Source: Hyphomicrobiales bacterium
GTDB taxonomy: Bacteria; Pseudomonadota; Alphaproteobacteria; Rhizobiales; Rhizobiaceae
Direction of reading: 5' to 3'
Length of the DNA stretch: 64,000 nt
Assembly: GCA_900468805.1 (NCBI GenBank)
Contig: UEIF01000056.1
Location: forward strand, 1 to 64,000
Below, one piece after another: positions 53,035-61,333 of the stretch (position 1 is the stretch's first letter; every line of letters begins with the position of its first letter). The notes beneath the pieces were generated by a model, which searched no databases, had not been told where the DNA came from, and saw only the letters and a list, made by a program, of their open reading frames with translations. A program made the translations under genes and the position numbers.

Positions 53035-54570
53035 TCACGCGTGAGCGATCTGTTCCATTTCAACCGGCAGTGTGAAGATGAACCTCGCTCCGTGTGGATC
53101 GGCCTGCTCCACGCTTAACCGTCCGCCATGGGATTCGACGATGGAGCGGCTGATCGCCAGCCCCATTCCCATCCCCTGGCCCTTCGTCGTGAAGAAGGGC
53201 TCGAATATTCTGTCGGGAAATTCGACGCCCGGCCCGCGATCGCTGATCTCGATCTGCACGGCATCTGTCGCACGGCGGGCACGAATGTGCAGAATGCGGT
53301 CATCGCCAGCAGAATCCATGGCCTCAAGGCCATTGCGAATGAGATTGATCAGGACCTGTTGAACCTGAACCCGATCGAAGGCAATCGGTGGAAGATCACG
53401 CTCAAGCTCGATATCCATGCGCACGCGCCGCCGCATCGCCTCCTCGGCCATGAGGTCTCGCGCTTCCCTGACCACGTTGTCGAGTGCGGTATAATTCCTC
53501 GACGTTTCGGAGCGTTTGAACAAAGCGCGGATGCGGCCGATGACTTCGACGGCGGAATGGGCGCTTGCCGAGATGCGCTCGACTGCTTTCTGCGCCCGTT
53601 CGATATTGGGCGGTTCCGCCGAAAGCCAGCGCTGGCTGACATCCGTGCTTGATATGACGGCTGCGAGCGGCTGACTGATCTCATGGGCGATCGAGGCGGA
53701 AAGCTCGGCGAGGCTCGCCGCCTGGCTTGCGCGCGCAAGATTCTGCTGGGCGAGGCTCAAAGCCTCCTGCACGCGCACCTGATCGTCGACATCGATGGAA
53801 AGGCCGTACCATTCCACGATGGAGCCGTTTTGATCGCGAAGAGGCTCGAACCTGCCCTCCGTCCAGTGGAACATACCGTCCGCTCCGCGCCGTCTGTACC
53901 GCATGACGAAAGGTTCGCCCGCCCGGATGCAATGCGCGGCCCTGCGCTGCACCTCCGGACTATCCTCGGGATGGACAAGTTCTTGCGCCGCCCGCGCAAA
54001 TTCCGCGAAATTCGCTTTGGAAAGGCCCAATTCCTGCATATAGCGCCTGCTGACGTAGGAAAGCTCGCCCACAGGAGTCCAGCTGCAGATATGGACCGGC
54101 AAAGCGTCGATGAGCCGTTGAAGGTGTCGTTCACTGCGCTGCAGCGCCTCTTCGGCATGAACCTGATCGTCAATATCGTGGCAGAGGCCATGCCATTGAA
54201 TAATCCGTCCATGCCTGTCTTTTACCGAGTCCGCACGGCTCGACATCCAGTAATAGACACCGTCATGGCGGCGCAGGCGATATCGCGTGGAAAAGCTGTC
54301 GCCGGTGGCGAAACAATGATCCAGCGCGTCCCTGAACCCTTCGGCGTCATCGGGATGGATCGCCATTTCGATCATCGCATCAAGCCGGCTCATGCCTGGT
54401 TGCTGGATATCGGCGATATCCCGGCCGAGGTAATCGACCATCTGTTTGTTGAAGAAGATCGGTTCCCCGTCTGCCGTCAGTCGCCAGATGTGAGACGGCA
54501 CCCTGTCGACGAGTTCGGAAAGGGCCCGTTCCCGCTTACGCAGTGCCCTGACGGCCCGACTGACGATCAT
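53035..54570 (-). CDS. Cytoplasmic PAS histidine kinase, two PAS domains
   Basis: A 511-aa kinase without membrane segments. PAS/PAC units at about 15-145 and 150-270 closely resemble those of the kinase at 47960. Phosphoacceptor H296 (SIAHEISQPLAAV), then LINLIRNGLEAMD, DRGPGVE and GMGMGLAIS. ATG 54570 has AGGAGCAGC upstream. It converges on the regulator and receiver pair at 51841-52926, its probable partners. Confidence 0.92.
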   Translation of the reverse strand: MIVSRAVRALRKRERALSELVDRVPSHIWRLTADGEPIFFNKQMVDYLGRDIADIQQPGMSRLDAMIEMAIHPDDAEGFRDALDHCFATGDSFSTRYRLRRHDGVYYWMSSRADSVKDRHGRIIQWHGLCHDIDDQVHAEEALQRSERHLQRLIDALPVHICSWTPVGELSYVSRRYMQELGLSKANFAEFARAAQELVHPEDSPEVQRRAAHCIRAGEPFVMRYRRRGADGMFHWTEGRFEPLRDQNGSIVEWYGLSIDVDDQVRVQEALSLAQQNLARASQAASLAELSASIAHEISQPLAAVISSTDVSQRWLSAEPPNIERAQKAVERISASAHSAVEVIGRIRALFKRSETSRNYTALDNVVREARDLMAEEAMRRRVRMDIELERDLPPIAFDRVQVQQVLINLIRNGLEAMDSAGDDRILHIRARRATDAVQIEISDRGPGVEFPDRIFEPFFTTKGQGMGMGLAISRSIVESHGGRLSVEQADPHGARFIFTLPVEMEQIAHA

Positions 54571-54706
54571 CCGCTGCTCCTGACGACAAATTTGCGCCTC
54601 ATCAGGCAGAAATGCCTGCAGCAGGATTTATCCTACGATACAGCGGAAAACGAAAGCAATTCATGCGGGAACGATGCGTCATGGCTGTTGATCGCTGCCG
54701 CCCCGC

Positions 54707-54845
54707 CTAGAGGTCGTCGCGCCGGATGACGAACTGGACGCGTGCGCCGGCAAAGCGGATCTCGTGATAGACGATCGGCCGCGCTTCCGTATCGAGATTG
54801 ACGCTTTCGACTGCCTGGGATTCTCTATGTCGTCGGGCGACGGCG
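54707..54845 (-). pseudogene. Relic of a GntR/UTRA regulator C-terminus
   Basis: On the minus strand one frame reads about 45 residues including EARPIVYHEIRFAGARVQFV and ends at a TAG; this is the look of a UTRA effector-domain end. The frame is closed by TGA just upstream and no DNA-binding part exists. A competing 77-residue open frame on the same strand looks like a shadow. The call rests on pattern only. Confidence 0.42.
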
Positions 54846-54948
54846 GCGGCTCATTTGCCTGTTTCAGGCAAAGTTCCTTGTCCTGAGGACCAGCTAATTG
54901 CGGCCGATGCAACTGTTTATCTCCTTCGCATCAACAAGGAGAATTCAG

Positions 54949-55695
54949 ATGCCAAGTCTAATGAATAAAGTGGCCGTCATAACAGGTGGCAATAGCGGAA
55001 TAGGGAAAGCGACAGCGCGTCTTTTCGCAGAAGAGGGGGCGAAGGTTGTCATCACCGGACGCCGCCAGGATGTCGTCGACGAAGCGATCCAAGAGATTGG
55101 CCACGGGGCAATCGGAATTTGCGGCGACGTCGCCAGCATCGATTATCACCGCCGGCTCGCGGCGGAGGTAACGGAGCGCTTTGGTGCGATTGATGTCTAT
55201 ATGGCCAATGCCGGTATCATCAATCTTGCCGCTTCGGAGGCCGTTAGCGAAGCCGAATACGACCAGCATTTTGCGGTCAATACGCGCGGTGTCTTCTTCG
55301 GTGTTCAGGCAATCGCCCCGCATATCCGCGATGGTGGGAATATCATCGTCACGAGTTCTCTGGCCGGCACGAAGGTTTTGCCGAACCACACGGTTTATGC
55401 TGGCACCAAGGCTGCACTCGCCGCATTTGCCCGCAATTGGGCGATCGAATTCAGGTCGCGCCGGATCCGCGTCAACATTCTCAGCCCCGGTCCCGTTGAG
55501 ACTGAGATCCTGGGGAAACTTGGCGTCAGCGAAAGCAACCGCCCGCAATTTGAGCAGCAGATGGCGGAGCTGATTCCGGCAGGACGTCTCGGACGTCCCG
55601 AAGAACTGGCTCAGGCCGCACTCTTTCTTGCTTCGGCGGGTACTTTCGTCAACGGGATCGAGCTTCATGTCGACGGCGGCATGTGCGTCGCCTAA
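54949..55695 (+). CDS. Short-chain dehydrogenase
   Basis: A 248-aa classical SDR: TGGNSGIGKATA at residues 12-23, NAG at about 85, Ser in VTSSLAG, YAGTK active site and C-terminal LHVDGG. Sequence is of the glucose-dehydrogenase/3-oxoacyl reductase group found in stress-associated loci; substrate unknown. ATG 54949 follows AAGGAGAATTCAG. Stands alone between a kinase and a hydrolase. Confidence 0.9.
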   Translation: MPSLMNKVAVITGGNSGIGKATARLFAEEGAKVVITGRRQDVVDEAIQEIGHGAIGICGDVASIDYHRRLAAEVTERFGAIDVYMANAGIINLAASEAVSEAEYDQHFAVNTRGVFFGVQAIAPHIRDGGNIIVTSSLAGTKVLPNHTVYAGTKAALAAFARNWAIEFRSRRIRVNILSPGPVETEILGKLGVSESNRPQFEQQMAELIPAGRLGRPEELAQAALFLASAGTFVNGIELHVDGGMCVA

Positions 55696-56082
55696 CCCCT
55701 GAGGGCCGTTGGAGTTTTGCGTGGCCGGTTTGCAATGGCCGCCACGCGACCATTTGCTCAGATCAACCCGTCGATCGATCGCCAGCGCGGTCCGCCCGGA
55801 GGGCCGTGTTTCAGCCGCTGAGGTGGAGTTTCCCGGCGCCGGCCGGCTTCCACAGTATGGTTTCTCCCGGGTCAGAATTGTTCGGAAGACATTAGAACTG
55901 AGGTTTGGGTTGCCGTAGCGCAGTTGGCCAGTACAAGAATCCTACCTGTTTATTGACCGGCCCCGGGCCCGGCCTGTTGAAACGCCTTCCGTCAGCTGCT
56001 CGCGCTCGTTGAACAAAAAGTGAGTGGACATGTGAGTCGCGTCATATTAAATTGTGCGCAATTCAAAAAAGGAGACCAACCC
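55696..56082. other. 387-base intergenic region
   Basis: No gene found. An inverted repeat GCGTGGC (55719-55725) / GCCACGC (55741-55747) lies just after the SDR stop and may weakly end its transcript; no T-run follows. Confidence 0.4.
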
Positions 56083-56862
56083 ATGAATGGAATTCTGAAA
56101 TCCGTATTCGCGCTCGGCGCACTGGCAGCTCTTGCCGCTCCTGCTGCCGCTGAATCTGCAAAGCCGACGGTGGTGCTTGTGCACGGCGCCTTTGCCGATG
56201 CATCGAGCTGGAACGATGTGATCGCTCGTCTGGAAAAGGATGGTTATCCGGTTGTCGCGGTGGCTAATCCGCTGCGCAGTGTAAAGTCGGATGGCCATTA
56301 TGTCGGCCGCGTCGTGGCCGGCATCAAGACGCCGGTCGTTCTCGTCGGCCATTCCTACGGCGGCTCGGTCATCAGCGAGGCCGCTGCGGAGACGAAGAAT
56401 GTCGAGGCGCTGGTCTATGTGGCTGCCTTTGCCCCTGAAAGGGGTGAGTCCGCAGCCGACCTCTCGGGCAAGTTCCCCGGCAGCACTCTGGCGCCGACAC
56501 TTGCCGCGCCGGTGGCATTGGAAAATGGTGGGAAGGATCTGTATATCCAGCAGGACAAGTTTCATGAGCAGTTTGCTGCCGATGTCCCGGCAAAGACGGC
56601 AAAACTGATGGCAGCAACCCAGCGCCCGATTACCGAGGCGGCCTTGACCGAAGGTGCGCCTGGTGCGGCATGGCAGAACATTCCGTCCTGGTTCATCTAC
56701 GGCGACGCCGACAAGAACATCCCCGCCAAGGCTCTCGGCTGGATGGCGGAGCGTGCCCATTCCAAGGAGACCGTCGTGGTCAAGGGGGCCTCCCATGTCG
56801 TGATGGTTTCTCATCCCGACAAGGTTGTGAAGATCATCGAAGACGCAGCCTCTGCCAAGTAA
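56083..56862 (+). CDS. Exported alpha/beta hydrolase
   Basis: A 259-aa protein with a 24-residue signal peptide (LGALAALAAPAAAES) and an alpha/beta hydrolase fold: oxyanion HGAFADASSW, nucleophile Ser in VGHSYGGSV, Asp in YGDADKNIP and His in GASHVVMV. It resembles salicylate esterase/hydroxynitrile-lyase-like members seen in soil bacteria. Excellent AAAAGGAGACC site. A 9-bp hairpin follows. Confidence 0.9.
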   Translation: MNGILKSVFALGALAALAAPAAAESAKPTVVLVHGAFADASSWNDVIARLEKDGYPVVAVANPLRSVKSDGHYVGRVVAGIKTPVVLVGHSYGGSVISEAAAETKNVEALVYVAAFAPERGESAADLSGKFPGSTLAPTLAAPVALENGGKDLYIQQDKFHEQFAADVPAKTAKLMAATQRPITEAALTEGAPGAAWQNIPSWFIYGDADKNIPAKALGWMAERAHSKETVVVKGASHVVMVSHPDKVVKIIEDAASAK

Positions 56863-56870
56863 GCCAAACT

Positions 56871-56897
56871 GTGGCGGCATGATCTTTCTGCCGCCAC
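56871..56897 (+). terminator. Hairpin after the exported hydrolase gene
   Basis: Perfect 9-bp stem GTGGCGGCA / TGCCGCCAC with a 9-base loop, 8 bases after the stop; followed by only a short pyrimidine stretch. Confidence 0.55.
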
Positions 56898-57060
56898 GTT
56901 CTCCCCGTGGTCTTCTGGAATGAGCTCCATCCCGGAAAGGCGGCCCAATTGCCATGATGGCACGGCTGACGTTGTAAACAATCTGAAATTGTGTAGCTTG
57001 ATCCGGCCGAGGCGTTTCATGTTCGCCTTCGCAAGCTGGGGTTCTGGAAGCTACATACCG

Positions 57061-57705
57061 ATGCCCGATGAGCAGCTGGAGCAAGATATCCCGACGGTCT
57101 GCATCGTTGACGATGAGGCGTCCATACGCGCATCTCTTGTCGATCTCTTTGAATCGGCGGGCATGCGGGCAGTCGCGTACCAAAGTGCCGATGATTTCCT
57201 TGATCGCGCCGATCTTTCTCAGGCTGGATGTATTCTGCTCGACGTTCATATGCCCGGCCTCAACGGGCTCGATCTTCAGTCTAGACTGGCAGCGGCGGGG
57301 TGTTTCATGCCCATCGTGTTCATGACGGGTCGCGGTACGGTTTCCATGAGCGTCCAGGCCATGAAGGCCGGTGCCAGCGACTTTTTGCTGAAGCCGTTCG
57401 AAAACGCCGAACTGATGGAGGCTACACGCGAGGCTATCACCAGGAATATCGAAAGACGCGAAGCTGCTGCAACTTATGATGCCATCTGCGCGACTGCCAA
57501 GACCTTAACGCCGCCCGAGCGGGCAGTCATGAAATATGTGGGCGAGGGGCTTATGAACAAGCAGATCGCCCATCAGATGCAGATTGGCGAAACGATGGTG
57601 AAGCTCCATCGCCGGCAAATGATGAAGAAGATGCAGGTCGGCTCGCTGGCCGAGCTGGTGAAAAAACTCGACATGGTTGCGGGCAGGTTCGACATCTATC
57701 AGTAG
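57061..57705 (+). CDS. FixJ/NarL-type response regulator
   Basis: A 214-aa regulator with D17-D18, phosphorylated D61 (LLDVHMPGLNG), K111 (LKPF) and the helix-turn-helix LTPPERAVMKYVGEGLMNKQIAHQMQIGETMVKLHRRQMMKKM. It is a close paralogue of the regulator at 51841. ATG 57061 is chosen; earlier in-frame Met codons would add unconserved residues. A frameshifted receiver gene follows. Confidence 0.91.
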   Translation: MPDEQLEQDIPTVCIVDDEASIRASLVDLFESAGMRAVAYQSADDFLDRADLSQAGCILLDVHMPGLNGLDLQSRLAAAGCFMPIVFMTGRGTVSMSVQAMKAGASDFLLKPFENAELMEATREAITRNIERREAAATYDAICATAKTLTPPERAVMKYVGEGLMNKQIAHQMQIGETMVKLHRRQMMKKMQVGSLAELVKKLDMVAGRFDIYQ

Positions 57706-57764
57706 AACAAGTCCGATTCCGGCCGTTACAGCAGAAATCTCCTCTGGAGAGATCGCAGAGGCCC

Positions 57765-58159
57765 ATGGCCGCATTGAATACAAAAAACACCGCCATTGTC
57801 GATGACAACAGGCGTCTGCGAGCGCCGATCAAAGATCCTCTCGAAAAAGAGGGTTTTGCCAGCGAGTGCTACAGTCGCGCCGAAGACTTCCTGCTGCAAG
57901 AGGGCTATCTCCCTCCCGATTGTATCCTGGCCGATGTCAGAATGACGGCGTGTCTGGCATCGAAATGTTGCGTATCCTCAAGCATAGGGACGTTTGCCCG
58001 CCAATCCTGATCACGACGTCCTGCTCGGACGCGCAGATCGAGTCCGCCGTGTTACAGAGCGGAGCTGCGGCCTTTGTCGGTAAGTTGATCGATAGCGGGC
58101 GGCTTCTCTCATGCCGCGAGCTGATCGTGTTTCAGCTTCCAACCACGATATCCCATTGA
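57765..58159 (+). pseudogene. Frameshifted stand-alone receiver gene
   Basis: A decayed paralogue of the receiver at 52540. The first frame covers MAALNTKNTAIVDDNRRLR to CILADVRM; then one base is missing near 57945 and the match resumes in another frame as GVSGIEMLRILKH to FVGKLIDSG, ending at 58159. The phosphorylatable Asp is still encoded before the break, but the downstream part could be read only after a shift. The usual LRKP is GKLI, a second sign of decay. Confidence 0.82.
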
Positions 58160-58214
58160 AATAGCTTTTTTCTTAGGCCGACGGCGGTGTTTCGACCGCT
58201 ATCGCGACCTGCTC

Positions 58215-58231
58215 CCCAACCTTGGTTTGGG
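58215..58231. promoter_or_regulatory. Palindromic site CCCAAC-N5-TTTGGG, copy 1
   Basis: CCCAACCTTGGTTTGGG, about 60 bases before the membrane protein at 58290. It matches a second site at 61164-61180 (14 of 17 bases). Function unknown; a regulator operator is the favoured guess. Confidence 0.4.
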
Positions 58232-58289
58232 AAGTAAGCGTTGGCCTTGGATGTTAATTTTGAGGCCCGCTTATCCTTCGGAGGTTACG

Positions 58290-58730
58290 ATGCAGGTCAC
58301 GAAGTTCATTGTCTACGGCATGGTCGGTTTTAACGTACTGCTTGCCGGCTGGTTGGCCCTTTACATGCTCTACGATCCAGAGAGCTGGTATTATTTTGTC
58401 CCCGGCGTGACCGATACCGGAATGTTCAACCAGCATTTCATTCGCGATATCGGCATCATCCAGGGTTTCATCGCCCTTGCTTTTGCTTTTGGCGCCTGGA
58501 AGCCGAGCCGGCGGGTTGAGCTATGGGCCGGGGCAACACTCTGGCTCATCGCCCATGCTGCGTTCCATCTGTGGGAAGTCGCCGTCGGCATTTGCTCGTC
58601 GTCGGTAATCATGCGCGACTTTCCGGCGGTAAGCCTGCCCGCGATTTTTGGGATCCTTGCGACGCTTTGGGCCATTCAACAGGCCTTGGCCTCATCGAGC
58701 CGGCAGGGGGTTGTAGGAATCCGCGCCTAA
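58290..58730 (+). CDS. Four-span membrane hypothetical protein, 146 aa
   Basis: A 146-aa inner-membrane protein with about four helices (ending LPAIFGILATLWAIQQAL) and conserved-looking polar residues in FNQHFIRDIGIIQG. Not assigned to a family here. ATG 58290 has GGAGG 5 bases upstream; longer in-frame starts lack a site. A strong terminator follows. Confidence 0.78.
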   Translation: MQVTKFIVYGMVGFNVLLAGWLALYMLYDPESWYYFVPGVTDTGMFNQHFIRDIGIIQGFIALAFAFGAWKPSRRVELWAGATLWLIAHAAFHLWEVAVGICSSSVIMRDFPAVSLPAIFGILATLWAIQQALASSSRQGVVGIRA

Positions 58731-58751
58731 GACAGAGGCTTCAGTCAATAG

Positions 58752-58780
58752 AAGGAGGCGCTTCGGCACCTCCTTTTCTG
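58752..58780 (+). terminator. Rho-independent terminator after the four-span protein
   Basis: Stem AAGGAGG-C-GC with a TTCG loop and GC-A-CCTCCTT, then TTTTCTGTCTT. Near-perfect hairpin with a U-rich tail. Confidence 0.78.
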
Positions 58781-58836
58781 TCTTAGTTACACATGTCGAA
58801 TTGTCGCCAAGGCGACATGGTATCTGTGCCGTCTGC

Positions 58837-59592
58837 TTAGGCGGCCATCATCGACCGTGAAAGCCAGTCGTGAAACGTCAAACTTCCGGCAAGAGCATCC
58901 GCTCCCGGCAGAAGTGTTGTCCTGGCAAGCTCGACGCCGAAGTATGGTGCTTCGGGATCGATTGCGATCGACCGAGGATCTTCCGTCACGGTCAGTATCT
59001 CGCGCGCCAATTGGTCAAGCTGGACGGATTCCGGGCCGGCGATTTCTACGATGTCATTGTGGGGCGACCCGACTATGATCCGGGATATCAGGGTCGAAGC
59101 CTCGTCCGCTGCGATCGGTCTCATCAGGGCAGGCGACAGCCGAAATTCATTGGTCTCGGCTGCCGAGCTGATGATCCCGTCGAAGAACTCGAAGAACTGC
59201 GCAGATCGAACGATGGTGTAAGGCAGACCGGACGCCCTTATGAGATTTTCCTGCACCATTTTTGCTCGAAAGTAGTCGTTTTCGACCAGGCGATCCGCCG
59301 CGACGACCGACAGAGCAAGGTAATGGCTGACGCCCGCTTCCTTTGCTGCCGCCAGCAGGTTCTTTCCCGCCTGCTTGAAGAAGCCGAGCGCGTTGGAATC
59401 TCCGAACGAGCCGGAATTCGTAACGTCGATCATCACGTCCGTATCGGCTAACGCAGCCTTCAACCCTTCGCCGGTATAGGCATCGACGCCCGTACTCGCC
59501 GAAGCGCCACTAACGGACTGGCCGGCCCGTTCCAGTTCGCGAACGATCTTGGATCCCATCATCCCGCTCGCACCAACCACCGTAATTTTCAT
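58837..59592 (-). CDS. NmrA-like NAD(P)-binding protein (atypical SDR)
   Basis: A 251-aa Rossmann protein: VVGASGMMGSKIVRELERAG at the N-terminus, ALSVVAADRL and SAQFFEFFDG in the middle. It lacks the YxxxK pair of classical SDRs. It is paralogous along its whole length to the protein at 61334. ATG 59592 has GGAG 8 bases upstream; the frame to 59766 is not conserved. It converges with the terminator at 58752. Confidence 0.88.
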   Translation of the reverse strand: MKITVVGASGMMGSKIVRELERAGQSVSGASASTGVDAYTGEGLKAALADTDVMIDVTNSGSFGDSNALGFFKQAGKNLLAAAKEAGVSHYLALSVVAADRLVENDYFRAKMVQENLIRASGLPYTIVRSAQFFEFFDGIISSAAETNEFRLSPALMRPIAADEASTLISRIIVGSPHNDIVEIAGPESVQLDQLAREILTVTEDPRSIAIDPEAPYFGVELARTTLLPGADALAGSLTFHDWLSRSMMAA

Positions 59593-60332
59593 CTCAAGTC
59601 TCCGGGATATGACTGACATGTTTGAGAGGATAGCCGTTTCCGGGATTGGATCGATAAAACGAAGTTTTGGGTTGACCCCGAAGCAGGGCGTGGAGCTGGG
59701 AGATCGCTGGCGCCTATGAACGAATGTCCGTGTGACGTCGCAAGCTGCCTTTGCAAAGGATGGCATATTCCGCCCCGTCGCCTCTCCCTATCGGTTCATG
59801 TCCATTGTGAGGCTCGTTACGTAAGTTCTCTATTTACGAAAACCGTGCGCTTTCAGGAGGATAGGCTCAACGCAAACGAAGGTTTGGCAAACGAAAGGTA
59901 GGGATGTCAGGCGCTGGGTCGACCGGTATCTGAGCAATCGTGGGCCGTGTTAACCGGACACGATGGAGATGATGAACGCAGGGCTTTTTTCGGTTTCATC
60001 CTGCGGCCAACGAAATGGCAGCCGAGCGTCCAACCCATCCGGCCTATGTCGTCGAGCAGGCAAAACCGGCAGCGTTTGCTGCCGGTTTTGTTTGGCTTTG
60101 GAGATCACGAACACAGCTTCCGGCGCACACTGGAGCGAGCGATGGTAAACCAAGGTGTATCGTCCGCCGGCGCGTCTTCTATGTTATCGGTTGGCGTCTT
60201 GTTGAGAAGGCTGGCACCATGCAGGCCGGCACTACGATCTTTTTCGGGTTGGCGACCGAAAGCCGGCATAGGGCAGGCAGAGAGATAGGCGGGTTCAACC
60301 GCCGGAATCTCTGGTAGCAAAGAGGTAATTCG
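59593..60332. other. 740-base gap between divergent genes, possible small RNA
   Basis: No convincing protein gene, although several short frames exist. The clear signal is the strong terminator at 60062-60096, which belongs to no annotated gene and suggests a transcript within about 59800-60095 on the plus strand. Confidence 0.45.
60062..60096 (+). terminator. Orphan rho-independent terminator
   Basis: Perfect 12-bp stem AAAACCGGCAGC / GCTGCCGGTTTT with a GTTT loop, followed by GTTTGGC. T-rich on the plus strand. The nearest upstream plus-strand gene is more than 1 kb away beyond a minus-strand gene, so it ends an unannotated transcript. Confidence 0.72.
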
Positions 60333-60971
60333 ATGCAAAACGCTCAGGTAAAGACGGACAGGAGCGCCGAGCCGATCGTTTACGTCGTCGATGATGATGC
60401 AGAGATGCGCAGCGCCCTTCTGGACCTCTTCACTGTCACCAACAAACGCGCGTCAGCCTTTCCAAACGGCCTGGAATTTCTCAAATTGGCAGACGTCAAC
60501 GCAGCCGGCTGCATTGTCGTGGATCTGCGGATGCCGGGGGGCACGGGCCTCGATCTTCAAAGCCAGCTTCTAGCCTTGGGCTGCAAGCTGCCGCTTATAT
60601 TCCTCACGGCCCACGCCGACGTTCCCACAAGCGTTAAGGCGATGAAGGCCGGCGCGACCGATTTCATCACCAAGCCCTTCGTCAACCAGGTTCTCCTTGA
60701 TGCTGTCGATCATGCGATCAGGTTGGATGACGAGCGCCGCAAGTTGCGAGAAGAATTGAAACGCGTTCAAACGCTTGCCGATAGCCTCACTCCGAGGGAG
60801 CAGGAGGTCATGCATGCGGTGGCGAGCGGTTTGATGAACAAGCAGGTCGCCTATCAGCTCGGCATCAGCGAAATGACGGTCAAGCTTCATCGCATGAGCC
60901 TCATGCGCAAGATGCAGTGCCGGTCGCTGGCGGATCTGGTGCGCAAGGTCGAGCAGCTTCAGCGGGGTTAA
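60333..60971 (+). CDS. FixJ/NarL-type response regulator
   Basis: A 212-aa regulator: DDD at 20-22, phosphorylated D64 (VVDLRMPGGTG), TKPF lysine and the helix-turn-helix LTPREQEVMHAVASGLMNKQVAYQLGISEMTVKLHRMSLMRKM. It differs more from the other three. It starts behind AAAGAGG and stands between two NmrA-like genes; no kinase is adjacent. Confidence 0.92.
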   Translation: MQNAQVKTDRSAEPIVYVVDDDAEMRSALLDLFTVTNKRASAFPNGLEFLKLADVNAAGCIVVDLRMPGGTGLDLQSQLLALGCKLPLIFLTAHADVPTSVKAMKAGATDFITKPFVNQVLLDAVDHAIRLDDERRKLREELKRVQTLADSLTPREQEVMHAVASGLMNKQVAYQLGISEMTVKLHRMSLMRKMQCRSLADLVRKVEQLQRG

Positions 60972-61333
60972 AACCTCCGTGCCCTGCGATCGAATCGAAC
61001 CGCTATCCCAAGACGGGCCAGACAGGCTGCGACTGTATCAGCGGTTTTGCGGGCAGGTGGGTTTGTGGACGCCAAGTTCCGATAAGGCGCGCTTTGCTGC
61101 TGCTCGTTTAGTCGGGCATTTTCTGCTGGATCCTTACTCAATCGCGTGGGTCGCCAGCTGATCCCCAACATACGTTTGGGTATGCGTCCGACGATAATCG
61201 CTTAGGCTTACATTCTGGCTGCTGCTGCAGCGCTGGGTTTGGACGGAGCTGGCCTGAACTAACAAGCCGCGCCGACTTGCCCCCGCAGCGCGGTGTTCTT
61301 CGAACTCTCTAGTACAGCAAAAAGGAGCAGATC
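60972..61333. other. 362-base intergenic region
   Basis: No gene recognised; it contains the palindromic site at 61164-61180 and the promoter of the NmrA-like gene at 61334. Confidence 0.45.
61164..61180. promoter_or_regulatory. Palindromic site CCCAAC-N5-TTTGGG, copy 2
   Basis: CCCAACATACGTTTGGG, about 155 bases before the NmrA-like gene at 61334. Matches the site at 58215 in both arms and the central G; flanked by a related ATACGT / ATGCGT pair. Confidence 0.4.

Noticed and set aside
54679..54912. 77-residue minus-strand frame near the GntR relic
   Set aside because: Ser/Arg-rich sequence without motif or ribosome binding site; the alternative frame looks more like a real protein end.
59731..59737. 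TGTGACG upstream of the NmrA-like gene, a possible third ECF41 promoter half
   Set aside because: The required GACG at 16-base spacing is absent, so it does not fit the two matched promoters.
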